DNA of 64,000 nucleotides from Desmodus rotundus (GCF_022682495.2 NC_071388.1:30240139-30304138), one strand, 5' to 3'. Positions 47,381 through 59,302 are shown, counted from the first letter of the stretch. Program-made: numbers and translations. Notes: generated by a model not told the origin, from the letters alone.

Positions 47381-47940
47381 TTGTGGTAGGCAGCTACCAA
47401 GATGACCCCCAAAGATCCCCATCTTCTGTCATTCGACCTTCACAAAATTCCTTTTCTTGAGTGTTGGCTGACTTAGTGACTCGAGAGTAATTAGCAGAAT
47501 ATGGCGGAAGTGATGCTTTAGCACTTTCAAGATGATTAGGTTATTAGAATACTTTTACTCTCATCTTGGGTTCTTTCACACTCTTTCTTGGATCTCTTGC
47601 CCTGAGGGAAGGCAGCTATTCTATTTTAAGTTCCATGGAGGCACTATGGAGAGTCCTATCAAAAGACCCAGAAGGGTGGGATAGAAAGCAGACTTTCCAA
47701 GGCCTACCAACAACCACACTGTGAATTCTGAAGCCGGTCCTTATATCCCAGTTGAGTTTTGAGAAGACTTCCATCCTTGCCAGCAGCTTCACCATGCACC
47801 GTTCATGATGGATTTTGGGAGGACCACCCAGCTAAGCCCAGTTACCTTGCCCACAGAAACTGTAAAAGAGTATTTGCCATCCTAAGGCAATTCAGTTTGT
47901 GCATAATTTGTTATGCAACAGGGTAGCTAGCACAGATTTT
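47381..47940 (+). mobile_element. MaLR LTR (MLT1-like), 5' LTR of a partial element
   Basis: GGCAGCTACCAAGATGACCC opens it. It contains AATATGGCGGAAGTGATGCT, GGCACTATGGAGAGTCCTAT and TTGTTATGCAACAGGGTAGC before CTAGCACAG at its end. Internal-type sequence follows directly at 47941, so this is probably the 5' LTR. Confidence 0.7.
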
Positions 47941-49250
47941 GGAACAGCATAGCTAATACAGATTTTGGAACTGGAGTGCCACTGTAACAAAAATCTAAAA
48001 GGTGGGAGGGGCTTTGGAACCATGTAGCGGAACTTAAGAGGCACGTGAGTGAGAGGATAAGGTGCCTTGAACACAGGTCGACAGAATTCTGGACTCTGAG
48101 GAGTGCGCTAGTAAAGGCGTAAGTGAAAGTAAAGAAGATTTTATTGGAAGCTGGAAATTATATAGTGGCAGAAGGCTTAGCAATACCCACACTCACGTGT
48201 AGTTGTGTGGCCCGCAGTTGCTTGCGGTTATATGAAAAGTAAAAAAGGAACTGGCTGGTTTAGCGAAGATGTTCTAGCAAAATGTTGAAGATGCTACCTG
48301 GTTTTTTCTTGTTGCTTACAGTAGACTGTAAGAGGACACACTGAGGGAAGGACTACTAAACAGAATGGAGGCAGGACTAGACGGTTTTGAGAACTCAGCT
48401 TCTCTAGACAGTGAATGACGCCAAAATGAAGAAACAGCTTCCCAAGGTTGATTCCAGGGAACTGTTGGAAAAAACACAACCAAAAGATGAGACCAAGGGT
48501 ATGGCTTTTGAAATCCTTGTTAAGACCTTGGAAATGGGGTATCTCAGAGTGCTATTCAGTCAGACCCTAGGAAAAGTTTAAGGGTGTGACTTGCAAGTCC
48601 TTTCCACAGCCCTTTGGGAAGTTAAAGGGCATTGTCTCTCCTTTGCCTCAGCAGAAGGTAGAGAAGGATTTATCTCCAAGAAATATGTGAGTGCGGTTTT
48701 TGTCCAACAGAGTAAACCCCAACAAGAGAATGTTATCACTAGAAATTGCCAGTTTGGACTGAAAGGGGCAGAGACAGTGCTATATGCAAAAAGGCCATGG
48801 GTCTCAAAAGTTCTACTGGCAGGAAGCAGGCTGAGAAAACTCAGCTGCAGGCACATACCATCTTTCACGAAAAAGGAAGGATGACTCAAAGAGTGGAACC
48901 AATTGCCAAAATGGTAGAAGCAAGAGCCATGGAGAATTGTTCTCAGGCCTGAAAACCTAGTCAAGGACCATCTGCCCAGCCTGACTTCAAAACTGCTATG
49001 AACCAGGGACGCCTGCACATGGGCACCTTAGATTTTCTGCTGTGTTGAACTAGACCATGAAAGTGCCTTAGGCCGCCCCACTGTTGTACGTTGGTGGTGC
49101 TGAGGTCAGAAGACACGACTCTCCAGTTTCACAGGTCTACAGACGAAGAGCACCTGTCCTTGAGATGCCCGAGGAGCTGCCCCCACACCCAGACCACACT
49201 TAGATGGCTTCTGGGTTTTGAGCTGATGCTCACCTACACAGTAAAGAGAA
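47941..49250 (+). mobile_element. MaLR internal region remnant, non-coding
   Basis: Starts ATTTTGGAACAGCATAGC, contains GGAACTGGAGTGCC and ATGAAGAAACAGCTTCCCAA, and continues with CAGAGTGGAACCAATTGCC and CTCAGGCCTGAAAACCTAG. These are typical of MST/MLT internal sequences, which lack functional genes. All frames are broken. No matching 3' LTR was seen. Confidence 0.6.
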
Positions 49251-50874
49251 TTTATTTTTCATCTTCTAATAAAAGTGATGTTTGACATCAATACAATTTA
49301 ACATGTTTGACAGCATGAAACCTTTAAAAAGGCTATACATTCCTTTAAAAATTCCCTTGAAATGTTTGTTAATAGGCTAAGAGATTGACACAATAGAAAT
49401 TATAGACTCATAATATTAAATCTTATCAATGTAAAACTTGATAAACTGCTGTACATTAACCAAACTAAATAAGCAAGTAATTATCAGCTGCCCAATTTTA
49501 ATCTATGTGTAGGACATTCATTTTATAGCATCAAGCTATTGTTGAGAGCATCCAAGCAAGGTCAAAGCTCTCTGAAATATCCTGATTTGCAGATTATTTT
49601 TGTTTGTAACAAAAAGTCCACCAAAAGGGGTGTATACAGGATGTGAAATGGGAAATGAAATGTTTAACTCTCCTAAAATAATCATAGATTTTTCTTATAT
49701 TCTCTTACCCTCAGAGGCAAGGAAACGGTGCCGTTCAAAATGTTCTATAATGCCTCATCCTTCAGAATGACGGTATGTATTTTACTTTCCTATTCACTAC
49801 CTAACAGATTGTGACATTTTATATATGAAAAATTGTTAGAGCAATATTTTTTAAATGTCATACTGTTATAAAGGGCAATTTATTTCATGCCCGTGGCCCT
49901 CCAGGCTATGAGGCTATTTAGGGAGGCCTATTAGTGAAGGGCACTGACTGGCATGCCCCCCAGATCAGCAGTCACAGGCCAATAAAAACAAAGCACACAA
50001 ATACGCCATTCAGAAACACACAGCATTGTTGAAAGTAGCGACGCCCATTTCTGTCCTAGCAGAGCAGAGGGTGCTGTCAGTCCCCACAGAGAGCAGGGAG
50101 CAGGGCACAGGGCAGGAGTGCCACACTGCACTGGAGCCCAGGGGTGGGGGCTCCGTGCTGAGCTCCAGACACACAGGAAGGGGTTCAGCCGCTTCCGGAC
50201 TGGCATCTTCCCTGTAAAATTCAGTGTTCACATCAGATTTGAACAGTCCATGCATTCCTACACTTCAGACATGCAGGTACTCCAAACATGAGTTCTTACT
50301 TTATGCACACAAAGCTTGTACAAGTACTGTGAGTTGCCAAATATTCACTTGTTTCACTAGAATAAACCTCATGAAAGAAACTTTATGCTAATACATTGTA
50401 AATGAAAAAAAAAATCTGACTTAGCTGGCATTAATGGATGGTAACTATAAAACTTAAATGCAATAAAACAACAAAACAATTATTAAATTCTAACTATCAG
50501 GCTGTTGGCTATCCGAAATCTGCTCTCTGAGAAAAAGAAATGAGCAAATCTATCTAGGAGAGAGGTTCTTGCATCAAATTGAGAGTTTCTACTTGACTTA
50601 TCAAGAACATACTGGAAAGGAATTCAAAAGGACATTTTTTTACAATGTGATTTGATGTTATTTTATGCGATATCTGCATAGCACCTAAAATCAACTCAGT
50701 ATCAACCTAAAAGGTCCTTCCTAACATAAGCAAATGTCCTACACTTTGAAAATCAAAGAATCACACCTGACTTTTGATTCTAAATTTTACCTTGAACCCT
50801 CATACAACTCACCTAACCTACTTTCTCAAAACCAGGAACATTGTCACTGGACACTATAGTAATTTTGAGGGCAA

Positions 50875-51090
50875 TGGAGTACTGTGGAATGAACACAAGC
50901 TAGGAAGTCACATTAGGGTTCAAAGTTCAGTTTCATTAGATTTGACCTTGACACTGGCAAGTTAATTAACCCCTCTGAGCCTCAGATTGTTCATTCACAT
51001 TGAAATGCTTGTGTCCCTGTTAAATGACAAGATGCATGTCATGTGCGTAGCACAGTACCTGAACATGGTAGACACTAGATAAGTGTTACA
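50875..51090 (+). repeat. MIR SINE, sense
   Basis: GTTCAAAGTTCAGTTTCATT, CTCTGAGCCTCAGATTGTTC and AGCACAGTACCTGAACATGG match sense MIR with drift. Confidence 0.7.
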
Positions 51091-51599
51091 TATTTAAAAT
51101 AATTTAATTCCTCCAAATGAATTTTCAAAATTCTATCACAATAAATCCACTTCAAATAACAGTAGCTTGAGAGGAAAATACAGCTTGCCTTTCTTCTTTT
51201 ATAATAAAGTTATATTACATATAAAACCGTCACTTCCAAACAAAGGTCCAGAACACAAACCACTGACTGGCAAAGACGCAAAAATATTTTGTTTTCAATG
51301 ATAAAATAACAACACTTAGTTGCAACCACATAAAGCGTTTTCAGGTCTTTTCTTAACCCCGCAAAAGGGTCAAAACAATAGAAAAGGCAGAGTGAGAGTA
51401 TCTTAAATCAAAGAGAAGTTTCAACCAAACTGGGCACATGGCTCAGAAAAGAGCCGCATTTAGGACACATCTAATAACACTGTTACCGACTAGATGTAGC
51501 AAACGGTGGCCAAATAAACAGCCTGATGCTAATCCAGCAACAGCAGTCCTGCTCACCTAATACATCAGGATTCATATTGTGCACTTTAAGTGCACTGTT

Positions 51600-51770
51600 T
51601 CTAATCCATACAAGTTGCAAGACAGTCACTGTTATCCCCAATTAAATATGAAGAAACCCGAGTTCTGACAGTTTACTTGCCTGGTCAAGGTCACTCTACT
51701 GGTCAACACCAGAATTGCATTCAAACTGTATCTGATGCCAAATCCACTCTCCTTGCATTAGTTCCTGTTT
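51600..51770 (-). repeat. MIR SINE, antisense
   Basis: CAGTCACTGTTATCCCCAAT, GAAGAAACCCGAGTTCTGAC and TACTTGCCTGGTCAAGGTCA match reverse-complement MIR. Confidence 0.75.
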
Positions 51771-52601
51771 TTTTTTTCTTTTCTTTTCAGGACATAAAGA
51801 TGTGAGCAAGAATCTTTCTCAATGCCTGGAAAAGTCATAGGCTGATAGGAGTCTCTCTGTCTCTCTCTCCCTTCTTCTGGTTTCTCTCAAATCCTTTGCA
51901 TTTTGGTCCACGACAGCTTCAGTCATCATTTGCCAAGTCCAGTGCATTCATTCCTAAAGTCACTGAGACCTGGTCTTGAGCCTCAGCCCTAAAAGGAACT
52001 GCACTTGGAAAGGCAAGAGAGAATAAAAAAAATTCAAGGTAAGGTTTTCAACCCACCTGGCACTTAAAGCAAAGGCTCACAGACAAGGAGCAATTTTCTC
52101 ACATGGTCAACCAGCATCGGCATGTTCCCATTTACAAGGACAACGGAGGCAGACACAATGTGTGGAATCAAAATTTTTGCAAATCATATATATTCAAGAG
52201 TACTTCACTGGGAAAATTTTCAAATGTATCTAAAAGTTTTTATCCTTTATTCAGGGAATGGGTTTTAAGGTAGAATTTTACATAGGAATAAAAACCACTA
52301 AACCTAGAAAGTATTTCTGTTCCATTTTTATTAAACACAACAGAATGAAACAAAAACAGCTTGATAAGTATCTCCTTTTAACTATAAGATGTACTTCAAT
52401 GAAAATGTTTATTTACTAGTTAATATCTAATTGATGTTTATAAGTCCTAACTTTGTACTTCAAAATGAGTATACCAATGAGTATACCACTGCCCACACCT
52501 GTTAGTCTGAATTACTGAGGTCTGTGAAATACTCTGTGGTACATGAGATTCCCCAACAGTCCAAAATGAAGCTGCAGCCTTCTAAGCTCACACCACTGAT
52601 T

Positions 52602-52790
52602 CTCACGATAACTTATTATAAGCACCATTCTTGTGATTACTGCATCTGATTAAAATGAGTCACAGAGAAGTTAGGTAACTTGCCCATGATCACACAACTG
52701 AAAAGAAAAACGAAAAAAAAAAAAAAAAAAGACGAAATCAAACCCAAGCACTCTGATTCCAGCTCTTATCCACTACACTCCACTGCCCAC
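52602..52790 (-). repeat. MIR SINE, antisense, with internal poly-A
   Basis: GAGTCACAGAGAAGTTAGGT, AACTTGCCCATGATCACACA and GCACTCTGATTCCAGCTCTT match reverse-complement MIR. An A-rich run at about 52712-52730 interrupts it. Confidence 0.75.
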
Positions 52791-52936
52791 CACATATAAG
52801 CCCGTTCATAGGCAGAGAGAAAATTCCGCAAAAGCAAAGACCTAATATTTATTGAGCAACGACTATATGCTAGGCACCAGGCACTGAAGGTGAAAGAATT
52901 TTTAAAAAAAGGCTGTCTCTGAACTGAAGGAGAGTC

Positions 52937-52989
52937 TTTTTTTTTTTCTTTCCTTCCTTCCTTCTTTCCTTCCTTCCCTACTTCCTTCC
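52937..52989. repeat. Poly-T and (TTCC)n microsatellite
   Basis: A T run followed by tandem TTCC units with interruptions. Confidence 0.9.
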
Positions 52990-53161
52990 AGCAAACTCAG
53001 TGTAGGCGGAAAACAAAGTAACTAGTTACAGTAAAATGTGTTCATGTTCTGGCTAGCAGACCATCCTGCTTGTTCGGGGAATATGATGCAAAGGACAACT
53101 AACTTAAATAAGATTATGACCCTTAGGAACACCAAACTTCTTTTTAAATTTTAAATCATTA

Positions 53162-53380
53162 GCCCTGGCTGGTGTGGCTCAGTGGATTGAGCACTGGCCT
53201 GTGAACCAAAGGATTGCAGGTTTGATTCCCAGTCAGGGCACATGCCTGGGTTGCAGGCAAAGTCCCTGGTGGGGGGGTGCATGAAAGGCAACCTCACATT
53301 GATGTTTCTCTCCCTCTCTTTCTCCCTCCCTTCCCGTCTGTCTAAAAATAAAGTAAGTAAATGAAATCTTTAAAAAGTTT
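53162..53380 (+). repeat. VES-like SINE with target duplication
   Basis: GCCCTGGCTGGTGTGGCTCA head, GGTTTGATTCCCAGTC B box, CTCTCCCTCTCTTTCTCCC block and A-rich tail. TTTTAAATCATTA (53149-53161) and TTTTAAATCACTA (53381-53393) are a 12/13 target duplication. Of the copies here it looks closest to an intact consensus. Confidence 0.92.
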
Positions 53381-53834
53381 TTTTAAATCACTATAATACA
53401 CTTATCTGGAATAAGCACAGAAAATATTATATAAACCTTTCCTTTATGGCTTCCAGTCATCACTGGGAAGACCAAGAGCACTGTAACAATGTCATAAAGT
53501 GTTTTAGGAATGAGGAACACATTGTCCTACTTTTTAAAAATGTAAAGTCATATCTCTCTCCCAGATCTTACTGCACAAGGCTACTGGCTATCTCTAGCGG
53601 CTGCACTCTCTCCTAACCTGAAAGGATATACAAGCGAGTTAATCAGTAACCATGCTCTGAGTTCAAACAGTCAGGGAAGGTCCCTTCTCCACAGTAAAGT
53701 ACTCAGATTTATGACAGTTCACCTATTTGCCCTGAGTTTCTTTCATTTAAGTGCAATAAAAGGGGGTGGATAATTATAAAAACAGATTTGATCAATTCAA
53801 ATTTTCACCCATGACAAACCAGGGAAGAGCAACT

Positions 53835-54005
53835 ACGATGAGCAGTACCTACTATGTGCCAGGTGCACTAGCAGGTTAATAGGAATTAATTATTTTATCC
53901 TCACAATACCCCGATGAAATAGGTCATTCTAATCTCCACTATATAAATTTTAAAACATGAGGCCCCAGTTCACATAAAAAGTTGCAGGACTAGAATCTGA
54001 ACCAC
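53835..54005 (-). repeat. MIR SINE, antisense
   Basis: TACCTACTATGTGCCAGGTG, TTATTTTATCCTCACAATAC and ATGAGGCCCCAGTTCACA fit reverse-complement MIR. Confidence 0.8.
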
Positions 54006-54089
54006 ATGCTCAAGGAAAAGCCTTAAATGTCTTTGCGGCTAAGGTGGTAAAGTAACTGTGTGAAGTGGTTCAGTTTTAAGATTACAGAC

Positions 54090-54221
54090 CTGTGGCTCTC
54101 AACCGTGGCTGCATGTTGTAATGGGAAGATTGCTAGGTGAGCTCCACCCCGCTGGATTGTGATTTAATTGGCCTGGGAGTTGCCAGGTAATTCTAATGGC
54201 CAGTCAAAGCTGAGAACCAGT
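54090..54221 (+). mobile_element. MER5-like hAT-Charlie element
   Basis: TGTGGCTCTCAACCGTGGCT at the left and AAAGCTGAGAACCAGTGTG at the right are the imperfect inverted ends of MER5-type elements; the middle has GCATGTTGTAATGGGAAG and GGTAATTCTAATGGCC. Confidence 0.8.
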
Positions 54222-56410
54222 GTGTGTAGACACAGACAATGGTGCATGGTGTACTTCAAAGGAGTTTTAAAAAATTTAAAAGGTTAAGGAAACGCTGTGT
54301 GGTCCAAGGTTCTTAGTACTGCCTCTGCCACCAATAGGGAACGTCTGCCCCACTCCTCAGAATAAATAAGGTGCAGTATGGATGGCAGCCGTGGATAGGC
54401 TGACAGACATAGATATTTGTTTTTAGTTGGAGGGGTTGCCTGTGTTGGAACTTGCCCTATGTCACCTTCACCATATCCTATTTTGGAACTGTTCTACTAC
54501 AAAATGCATTCGGTATTAGAGGTAACCTACTTTCAAAATAAGCTCTGGAGTACAACCCATTCTTAAACTGAAGATGACCTAAATATGCTCACTTAACAAG
54601 TGCATACCATCAGAGTACAGGGCAAAACTATTTAAACATATCAAGGATCGTATTTTTTAAAGAAGGCCACTCATAATTAACTCTGATCTTTACCCAAGTT
54701 AGGTCAAGAGATCTCACAAAACTAAACAAGTCTTAAGAATAGAGTCTAATGCCCTAAAACAAATACAGGTGGCACATAGCGTGGCTGAGTAAAATGTCAT
54801 TTGTCATTGGAAAAGGAAAACAAATCTGCATAGTGTCAGAAAATCGTATTAAATGGCCTGAAGATGTGAAAGCCCAAATAAATGCTGCAGAAGTCAACAG
54901 GGAATCCATTTTAAAAAGAAGAAACTGTAGCCTGCTTGTGAAACAATTCTTCCAGCTTAACTGCATTAGAATTGTTGCAGCACCACAACTCAAGAGGAAG
55001 TGGCAAAAGAGTAAATGAAGAATGGACTTCAAGGCAACTCAGTCGAACTAGCCACAACATTCCTCTTCTGCTGCAAAGCTATGCTGTGTACTGCAACGGT
55101 CTTGTGTTACCACTTATGACCACTCTCTCTCAATACCACCGAAAGAAGGCAAACAAAAGGAGAAAAGAAATTGAGACTGATTTCCAAAACGGAATGCTGC
55201 AAATAAAGGCCATAACTCAGAAATCAGGGTGTTGGTTGATAAGTTTCAGCATTGGCAGTTCCGGCAAAGCCACTACTTGGGTAAAATATTTCATTGTTGT
55301 TACTTTGTTTGGCTTTTCACAAAGCAGAGACAGGGAAGTGAAGAAGTCTGAGAAAGCAGACAAAGTGCACGAGATTAATTTTCTCGCCACGGTTTAGGAT
55401 AATTTTGCTTGTTGACTGAATAAATATATATCAACCCCCTCCTGAGAGTCAGGCACCAGGCGGTGCTGAGGATGTACCAGGGACATGGCAGTGCCTGCTC
55501 TCATGGACCTCCGAAACCAGGAGACCAAGGCACCAACGCCCCAGAATCCACCCTACAAGCCCCTTCCAGCCATGAGTGGGGAAACCCAGCCTTGCCGTTG
55601 TACTATTAGACAGCAAATTTCTCCCTGGTCTAACTGCACTGAACTTCCCAGGGAAGCTGCTGACATCATCTAAACAAATAAGTAAGTAACTATATGTCCA
55701 CACTCTGAATACCAACAATATAATTCATGGGTAAATGTCTGTGAGTTTAAGGGAAAAAAATTCTAAGTTAAGACTATCAAAACAGGTTTTCCATTTGAAC
55801 TAAGACCAGCTAACATATTTTCACTGCCTGTGGCTATGCAGCTTCAGTAAGCTAAAAATACTTTTCTTTCTGCTAAGTTGGGAAGAACAAATAAGAGACC
55901 AAGCAATCAGCTGTGCATCATTTTCTCTCATCTTAATTCTTTTTTTACTAGAAAACACTCAAAATAGCTGAAGCAACGAAAAGGCATCTGTTTTATATTT
56001 GTATACATATACACTGACAGATATCTATTCAGCTGGTATCCTCCTAGTAATATGAAATAAGCCATATCTGCATTATCAGCAAAAACTGTCAACCTTTCAC
56101 TGCTCACAGCTCTTTAGTATTGTTTTTTGGTTGGAGAGAGGGCTGCCTAAGTGTTGAGAACTAACCACAAGTACACATAAAAGCTTTCTCTACATATATA
56201 TTTATGATGACTGTCTTCTTAACAAGGCAACGTGCTGCTTTCATTGCAGTCATGCATCTTTATGTTTCCGAAATGTACATTAAATGAGATTCTAAAACAG
56301 AAGAACAGGAGCTTGAAGTCCTTCTGCAGGTCTTGCTCAAGTGATGCTTCCTATGTCGGGCAAAGTGAAAAATTGTGTTTCTCTTCTGGGACGTCTCGTG
56401 GCTAATTGTA

Positions 56411-56436
56411 AAACACACACACACACACACACACAC
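56411..56436. repeat. (AC)n microsatellite
   Basis: About 13 uninterrupted AC units in intron 1. Confidence 0.95.
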
Positions 56437-57112
56437 TTACCTCAGTGATAAACTAAATGTTACTCAAGAAGACAAACTTTTTTTTTTTTATAACATCCTT
56501 ACAGGATGTATACAGTAGTACCGTGGACTTTTACAAGACATCCAACATCTCTTAAGTCACCCTGTTCAGTTAACAGAAACCAGCAGGTCGAGGTTCCATT
56601 CGACTAGGCCACTAGTTTGGGCTGCTGGGTCATGGCTTAATTTCTCTGGAAAAAACAGCACAGTTCGAGAAATCTCTGCCAAGCCCCCCATTTCTTAGGC
56701 TACTGACAAAGTCAAACGGAAAGCAAATACCTAGGAACCGGGAAACCATCCCTCCGGAATGGGCTGCCAGAAGCAGAGCGAGGGCTGGTGGCTTGCCTAC
56801 CCCAACTGCGGCTGGGCCTTTGACAAGTGCTGGAGTAAAAGACGCGGGGTGCACCTCCCATCCAAGGCCCAACAGGACCAGGGGCTGGTGTCCCCCGTTT
56901 CAAAGGTAACCGCCTTTGGAACCTGGAAGATGGGGATGTCACCTCCCCTGACACTCCAACGGGCCCGGGGACCCTGCAGGGCTCGCCTCTGATGTCTCTG
57001 AAGGTCAGAGGTGGCACCCGCAACGCCAACTGCTCACCAAAGCCACTTTTCCAGCGGGGGCGGAGGCGTGGGACAAAGTTGGCCACGGGCCCCGTGCGTC
57101 CATTAACCGTAC

Positions 57113-57299
57113 CTTGTAACTGGGCGGAAAGGGACTCCTGGTGCTGCTGGTACTTGAGCGCCACCGCCTCGGCTTTCCGCAGCTGCGTCTGCAGCTCGTA
57201 GTAGAGCATCGCGCCGTAGAGAAAGCCGAACACCACGGTCAGCAGCAGCAGCGTCTGAAAGATCCGCTTCTGCTTTCGGGAGCACATCCCGTTTCCCAT
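57113..57299 (-). CDS. GOLIM4: GOLIM4 exon 1 (coding part): cytosolic head, membrane anchor, start of stalk
   Basis: Codes for residues 1-62 plus the first base of codon 63. The start is the ATG at 57299-57297; A at -3 and G at +4 make a good Kozak context. The head is MGNGMCSRKQKR. It is followed by a hydrophobic stretch starting IFQTLLLLTVVFGF, which is the signal anchor. Basic residues on the N side and none of a cleavable-signal type fit type II topology. From ELQTQLRKAE onward the helix is amphipathic and begins the coiled coil. The exon ends CAAG before a GTACGG donor at 57112-57111, phase 1. Reading on past the donor gives an intronic tail that is not part of the protein. Gly2/Cys6 superficially resembles a lipidation site, but I know of no such report for the family. 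Confidence 0.97.
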
Positions 57300-57975
57300 A
57301 GTCCCCGCCGGACCGCGCGCCGCGGCCGCCCCTTCCTCCCCTCCGCCCGAGCGAGCGCCTCAGCAGCGGCCGCCGTAGGAGGGGGCCGGGCGCGGCATGG
57401 GGAGACGCGAGACGGTCACACAAAAGCGGGGCCCAGGGGGAAGTGGTGCCCGCTCAGCCCCCGCGCGCCGTGGGGCGCACGGCCATGGACGCCGCCGGGG
57501 CAGCGGCCGCCAAACTTTTGCGAGGCTGGCTATCTGCGAGTGCCGGGGCCTGGGAGGGGGCCCTCCGCATACTTCCGAGCGGGGCGCCCTCACCCCGGTC
57601 CGCAGGCGCCTCCTGCCTTTAGTTCTCCTCCCCACTTTTTGGCCCGGCGGTGCCCGGCGGCGCTCGGAGTCCCGCCCCGGCCGCTCCCCGCCCCCTCGCG
57701 GCGGTTCCCACTGCGCGACTTCTGTGCCACCAAAGGGAGGGGGTGCGCGCCCAACAAAGGGACCCCGGCTCCAGGCGGTGCCGCCGTGGGGGGTGGGGTG
57801 GGTGACGGGTGGGGGCTTGGTCTCCCCAGGCTTTGGGAGATGGCGGGCCGGTGTCACCGACGGGGCTGCGGAGCCTCAGCCGCCGCCGTCTCCCGCCCAA
57901 CTTACGTGTCACCCACAGCTCCGCTATTCTGGCCAACGGGATTCCCGGAGGAAGTCCCACTCGGGCTCCCTGCTC

Positions 57976-57980
57976 ATTGG
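57976..57980 (-). promoter_or_regulatory. Inverted CCAAT box
   Basis: ATTGG on the plus strand reads CCAAT on the GOLIM4 strand, in the context GGCCCAATGAG; a candidate NF-Y site about 680 bases upstream of the start codon. Confidence 0.45.
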
Positions 57981-58030
57981 GCCCGTCCTAGCTGCACCTC
58001 CCTCCCTTCGGGGAGGCACTGCCGGGCTCG

Positions 58031-58035
58031 ATTGG
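58031..58035 (-). promoter_or_regulatory. Second inverted CCAAT box
   Basis: ATTGG in CGATTGGACG (CCAAT on the gene strand), 55 bases from the other copy. Paired CCAAT boxes are common in TATA-less CpG promoters; function here is inferred. Confidence 0.45.
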
Positions 58036-59302
58036 ACGCCCGCTTTGTCCGTCCGACCCCAGGGCCGCGCCTTCCCTCCCACTGCGGGGCGGCCCGGGGG
58101 CTAGTGGGTCGCCCCGGCCCCTGGCGCCGGGGTGTGCCCACGTGGAGTACGGGTGGGTGGGGTGTGGCGGCGGAGCTGGTGGCGGGGTGAGTGGGGTGCG
58201 CCTAGGACGCGTCCCGGCCTGCGGCTGGGCGAGGTACGGTGCACACGTGTCTGAGTGTGCTAGTGAATGTGTGATCCAGCACTTGGAACGCACTTGGGAA
58301 GAGGAGTACATTGTACATAAATGGGAGAGAGTGGTTGGGAGCAGCTGCGCTCCGCCGAGTACCCTCTCTGTCTTTCCCTAACCAGCGGGCAGACGCGATA
58401 GACTCACGGGATGGCTACATCGTCAGCACAGTCTTCGTATTGGAGCAGGAGATGCTGTGCCAACCGACTCTTGCCCCATCCAGTGTACCAGTGTGAATGC
58501 GTGTGTGCCCACAGATGGCAGGACGCGAGTCGGGAGACTCGAACACTCTAGCACGCTAGACTTTCTGCTCAGCCGTCCACGTGGGTTGGAGAAATCAGCT
58601 TGCCTTTGGCAGAAGGGAAAGAAATGATCTCATATTTTTTCCCTGGCTGCAAATAGAATAATTTAAAAACAAATTTTACAGGCTGAAATGAGTACGCATT
58701 CATTTCGTCATATGTATTTATTTTATTGGTGCCCCCCCCCAAAAAAATGTTACATCGTTAAATTACATTTTAAAGGCCAACAAAGTCTCATGTAAAAACA
58801 AGAAAAACAAACGTAGTAAACACAACCCTCTTCCAAGAAAATCCATGGCGCCTGCGTTCTTTCGGCGCACTTGAGGGAGGAAGATGGGGGTTATGCATGA
58901 ATAATGTCGTCTCTGCTCTTGTCCTGCGTTCTGAGAAAGTAAATTCTTTCTCAAATGCCTCGGTAGTATCTTGGAGTTTATTACATACTTCGTGATTTCA
59001 ATATATTCTAACTGGATTTTAGTCATCATTACCAATAATGGCCAGTGAGTGCTCAAAATGGGGGTGGATCTGTTTAGCCAAATACAACAAAAATTCTGAT
59101 GCAGAAATTTTTAGGTTGGCTCTGAAGTTATGGGATGCTAAAAACCATAAAACAAACTGAATTGACAGCCTAGCGAGCCTGTGACATAAATTTATAACAG
59201 CATGAAAACTAAGTGTGCTTGGCATGTGCTTTTCCCTAATAAGTAACTTACAGCATAATGTTCAAAATGTTTTCATGTACAAATACACTATTTCACTTAT
59301 CA

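Larger units (their letters stand above)
21843..57112 (-). other. GOLIM4: GOLIM4 intron 1 (35,270 bases)
   Basis: Donor GTACGG at 57112, acceptor TTTTTCAG at 21843. It makes up more than half the window and holds the repeats listed separately: MIR, L2, L1, MaLR LTRs and internal sequence, two complete VES SINEs and a MITE. The parts I cannot assign include roughly 23-24 kb, 28-29 kb, 31.2-33.3 kb, 34.4-36.2 kb, 38.3-40.4 kb, 44-45.6 kb, 46-47.4 kb, 49.3-50.9 kb and 54.3-56.4 kb. No coding exon is supported; possible non-coding transcripts or enhancers cannot be judged from one sequence. Confidence 0.9.
2002..57299 (-). other. GOLIM4: GOLIM4 gene (Golgi integral membrane protein 4), 5' and middle part
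   Basis: The twelve exons join in phase into 547 codons whose translation matches mammalian GOLIM4/GPP130 over its whole length as I remember it (human about 696 residues). In the family this is a type II membrane protein of the cis/medial Golgi that cycles through endosomes and is driven to lysosomes by excess manganese. The predicted order is a short basic cytosolic head (residues 1-12), one membrane span (about 13-33), a long coiled-coil lumenal stalk (about 34-245), a Pro/Gln-containing linker (about 246-310), and a Glu/Gln-rich acidic domain (from about 310). All introns are GT-AG. The last acidic exons, stop codon and 3' UTR are not in the window; no acidic exon is visible between 1 and 2001. 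No frameshift or stop suggests a pseudogene, and the intron structure rules out a retrocopy. Confidence 0.96.
57000..58250 (-). promoter_or_regulatory. GOLIM4: CpG island, GOLIM4 promoter, 5' UTR and exon 1
   Basis: Dense in CG dinucleotides and G+C-rich, against A/T-rich sequence on both sides. It surrounds the start codon at 57299 and extends about 950 bases upstream of it. GC boxes (CCCGCCCC on the plus strand) lie near 57672-57695. No TATA box is evident. The transcription start cannot be fixed from sequence; the 5' UTR must begin above 57299. A long plus-strand open frame (57141-58190) is a by-product of few A/T-rich stop codons. Confidence 0.85.

Noticed and set aside
48578..49018. 146-codon minus-strand frame
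   Set aside because: Lies antisense within the MaLR-like internal region and lacks any domain.
56712..57112. Continuation of the exon 1 frame to 195 codons
   Set aside because: After AQLQ the frame runs through the donor into non-homologous sequence; exon 2 supplies the expected continuation in phase.
57141..58190. 349-codon open frame on the plus strand (and 235-codon and 165-codon overlapping frames)
   Set aside because: It lies in the CpG island antisense to GOLIM4 exon 1 and its 5' flank. Composition is Pro/Arg/Gly/Ala-rich with no domain, and several frames on both strands are equally open, as expected where stop codons are rare.
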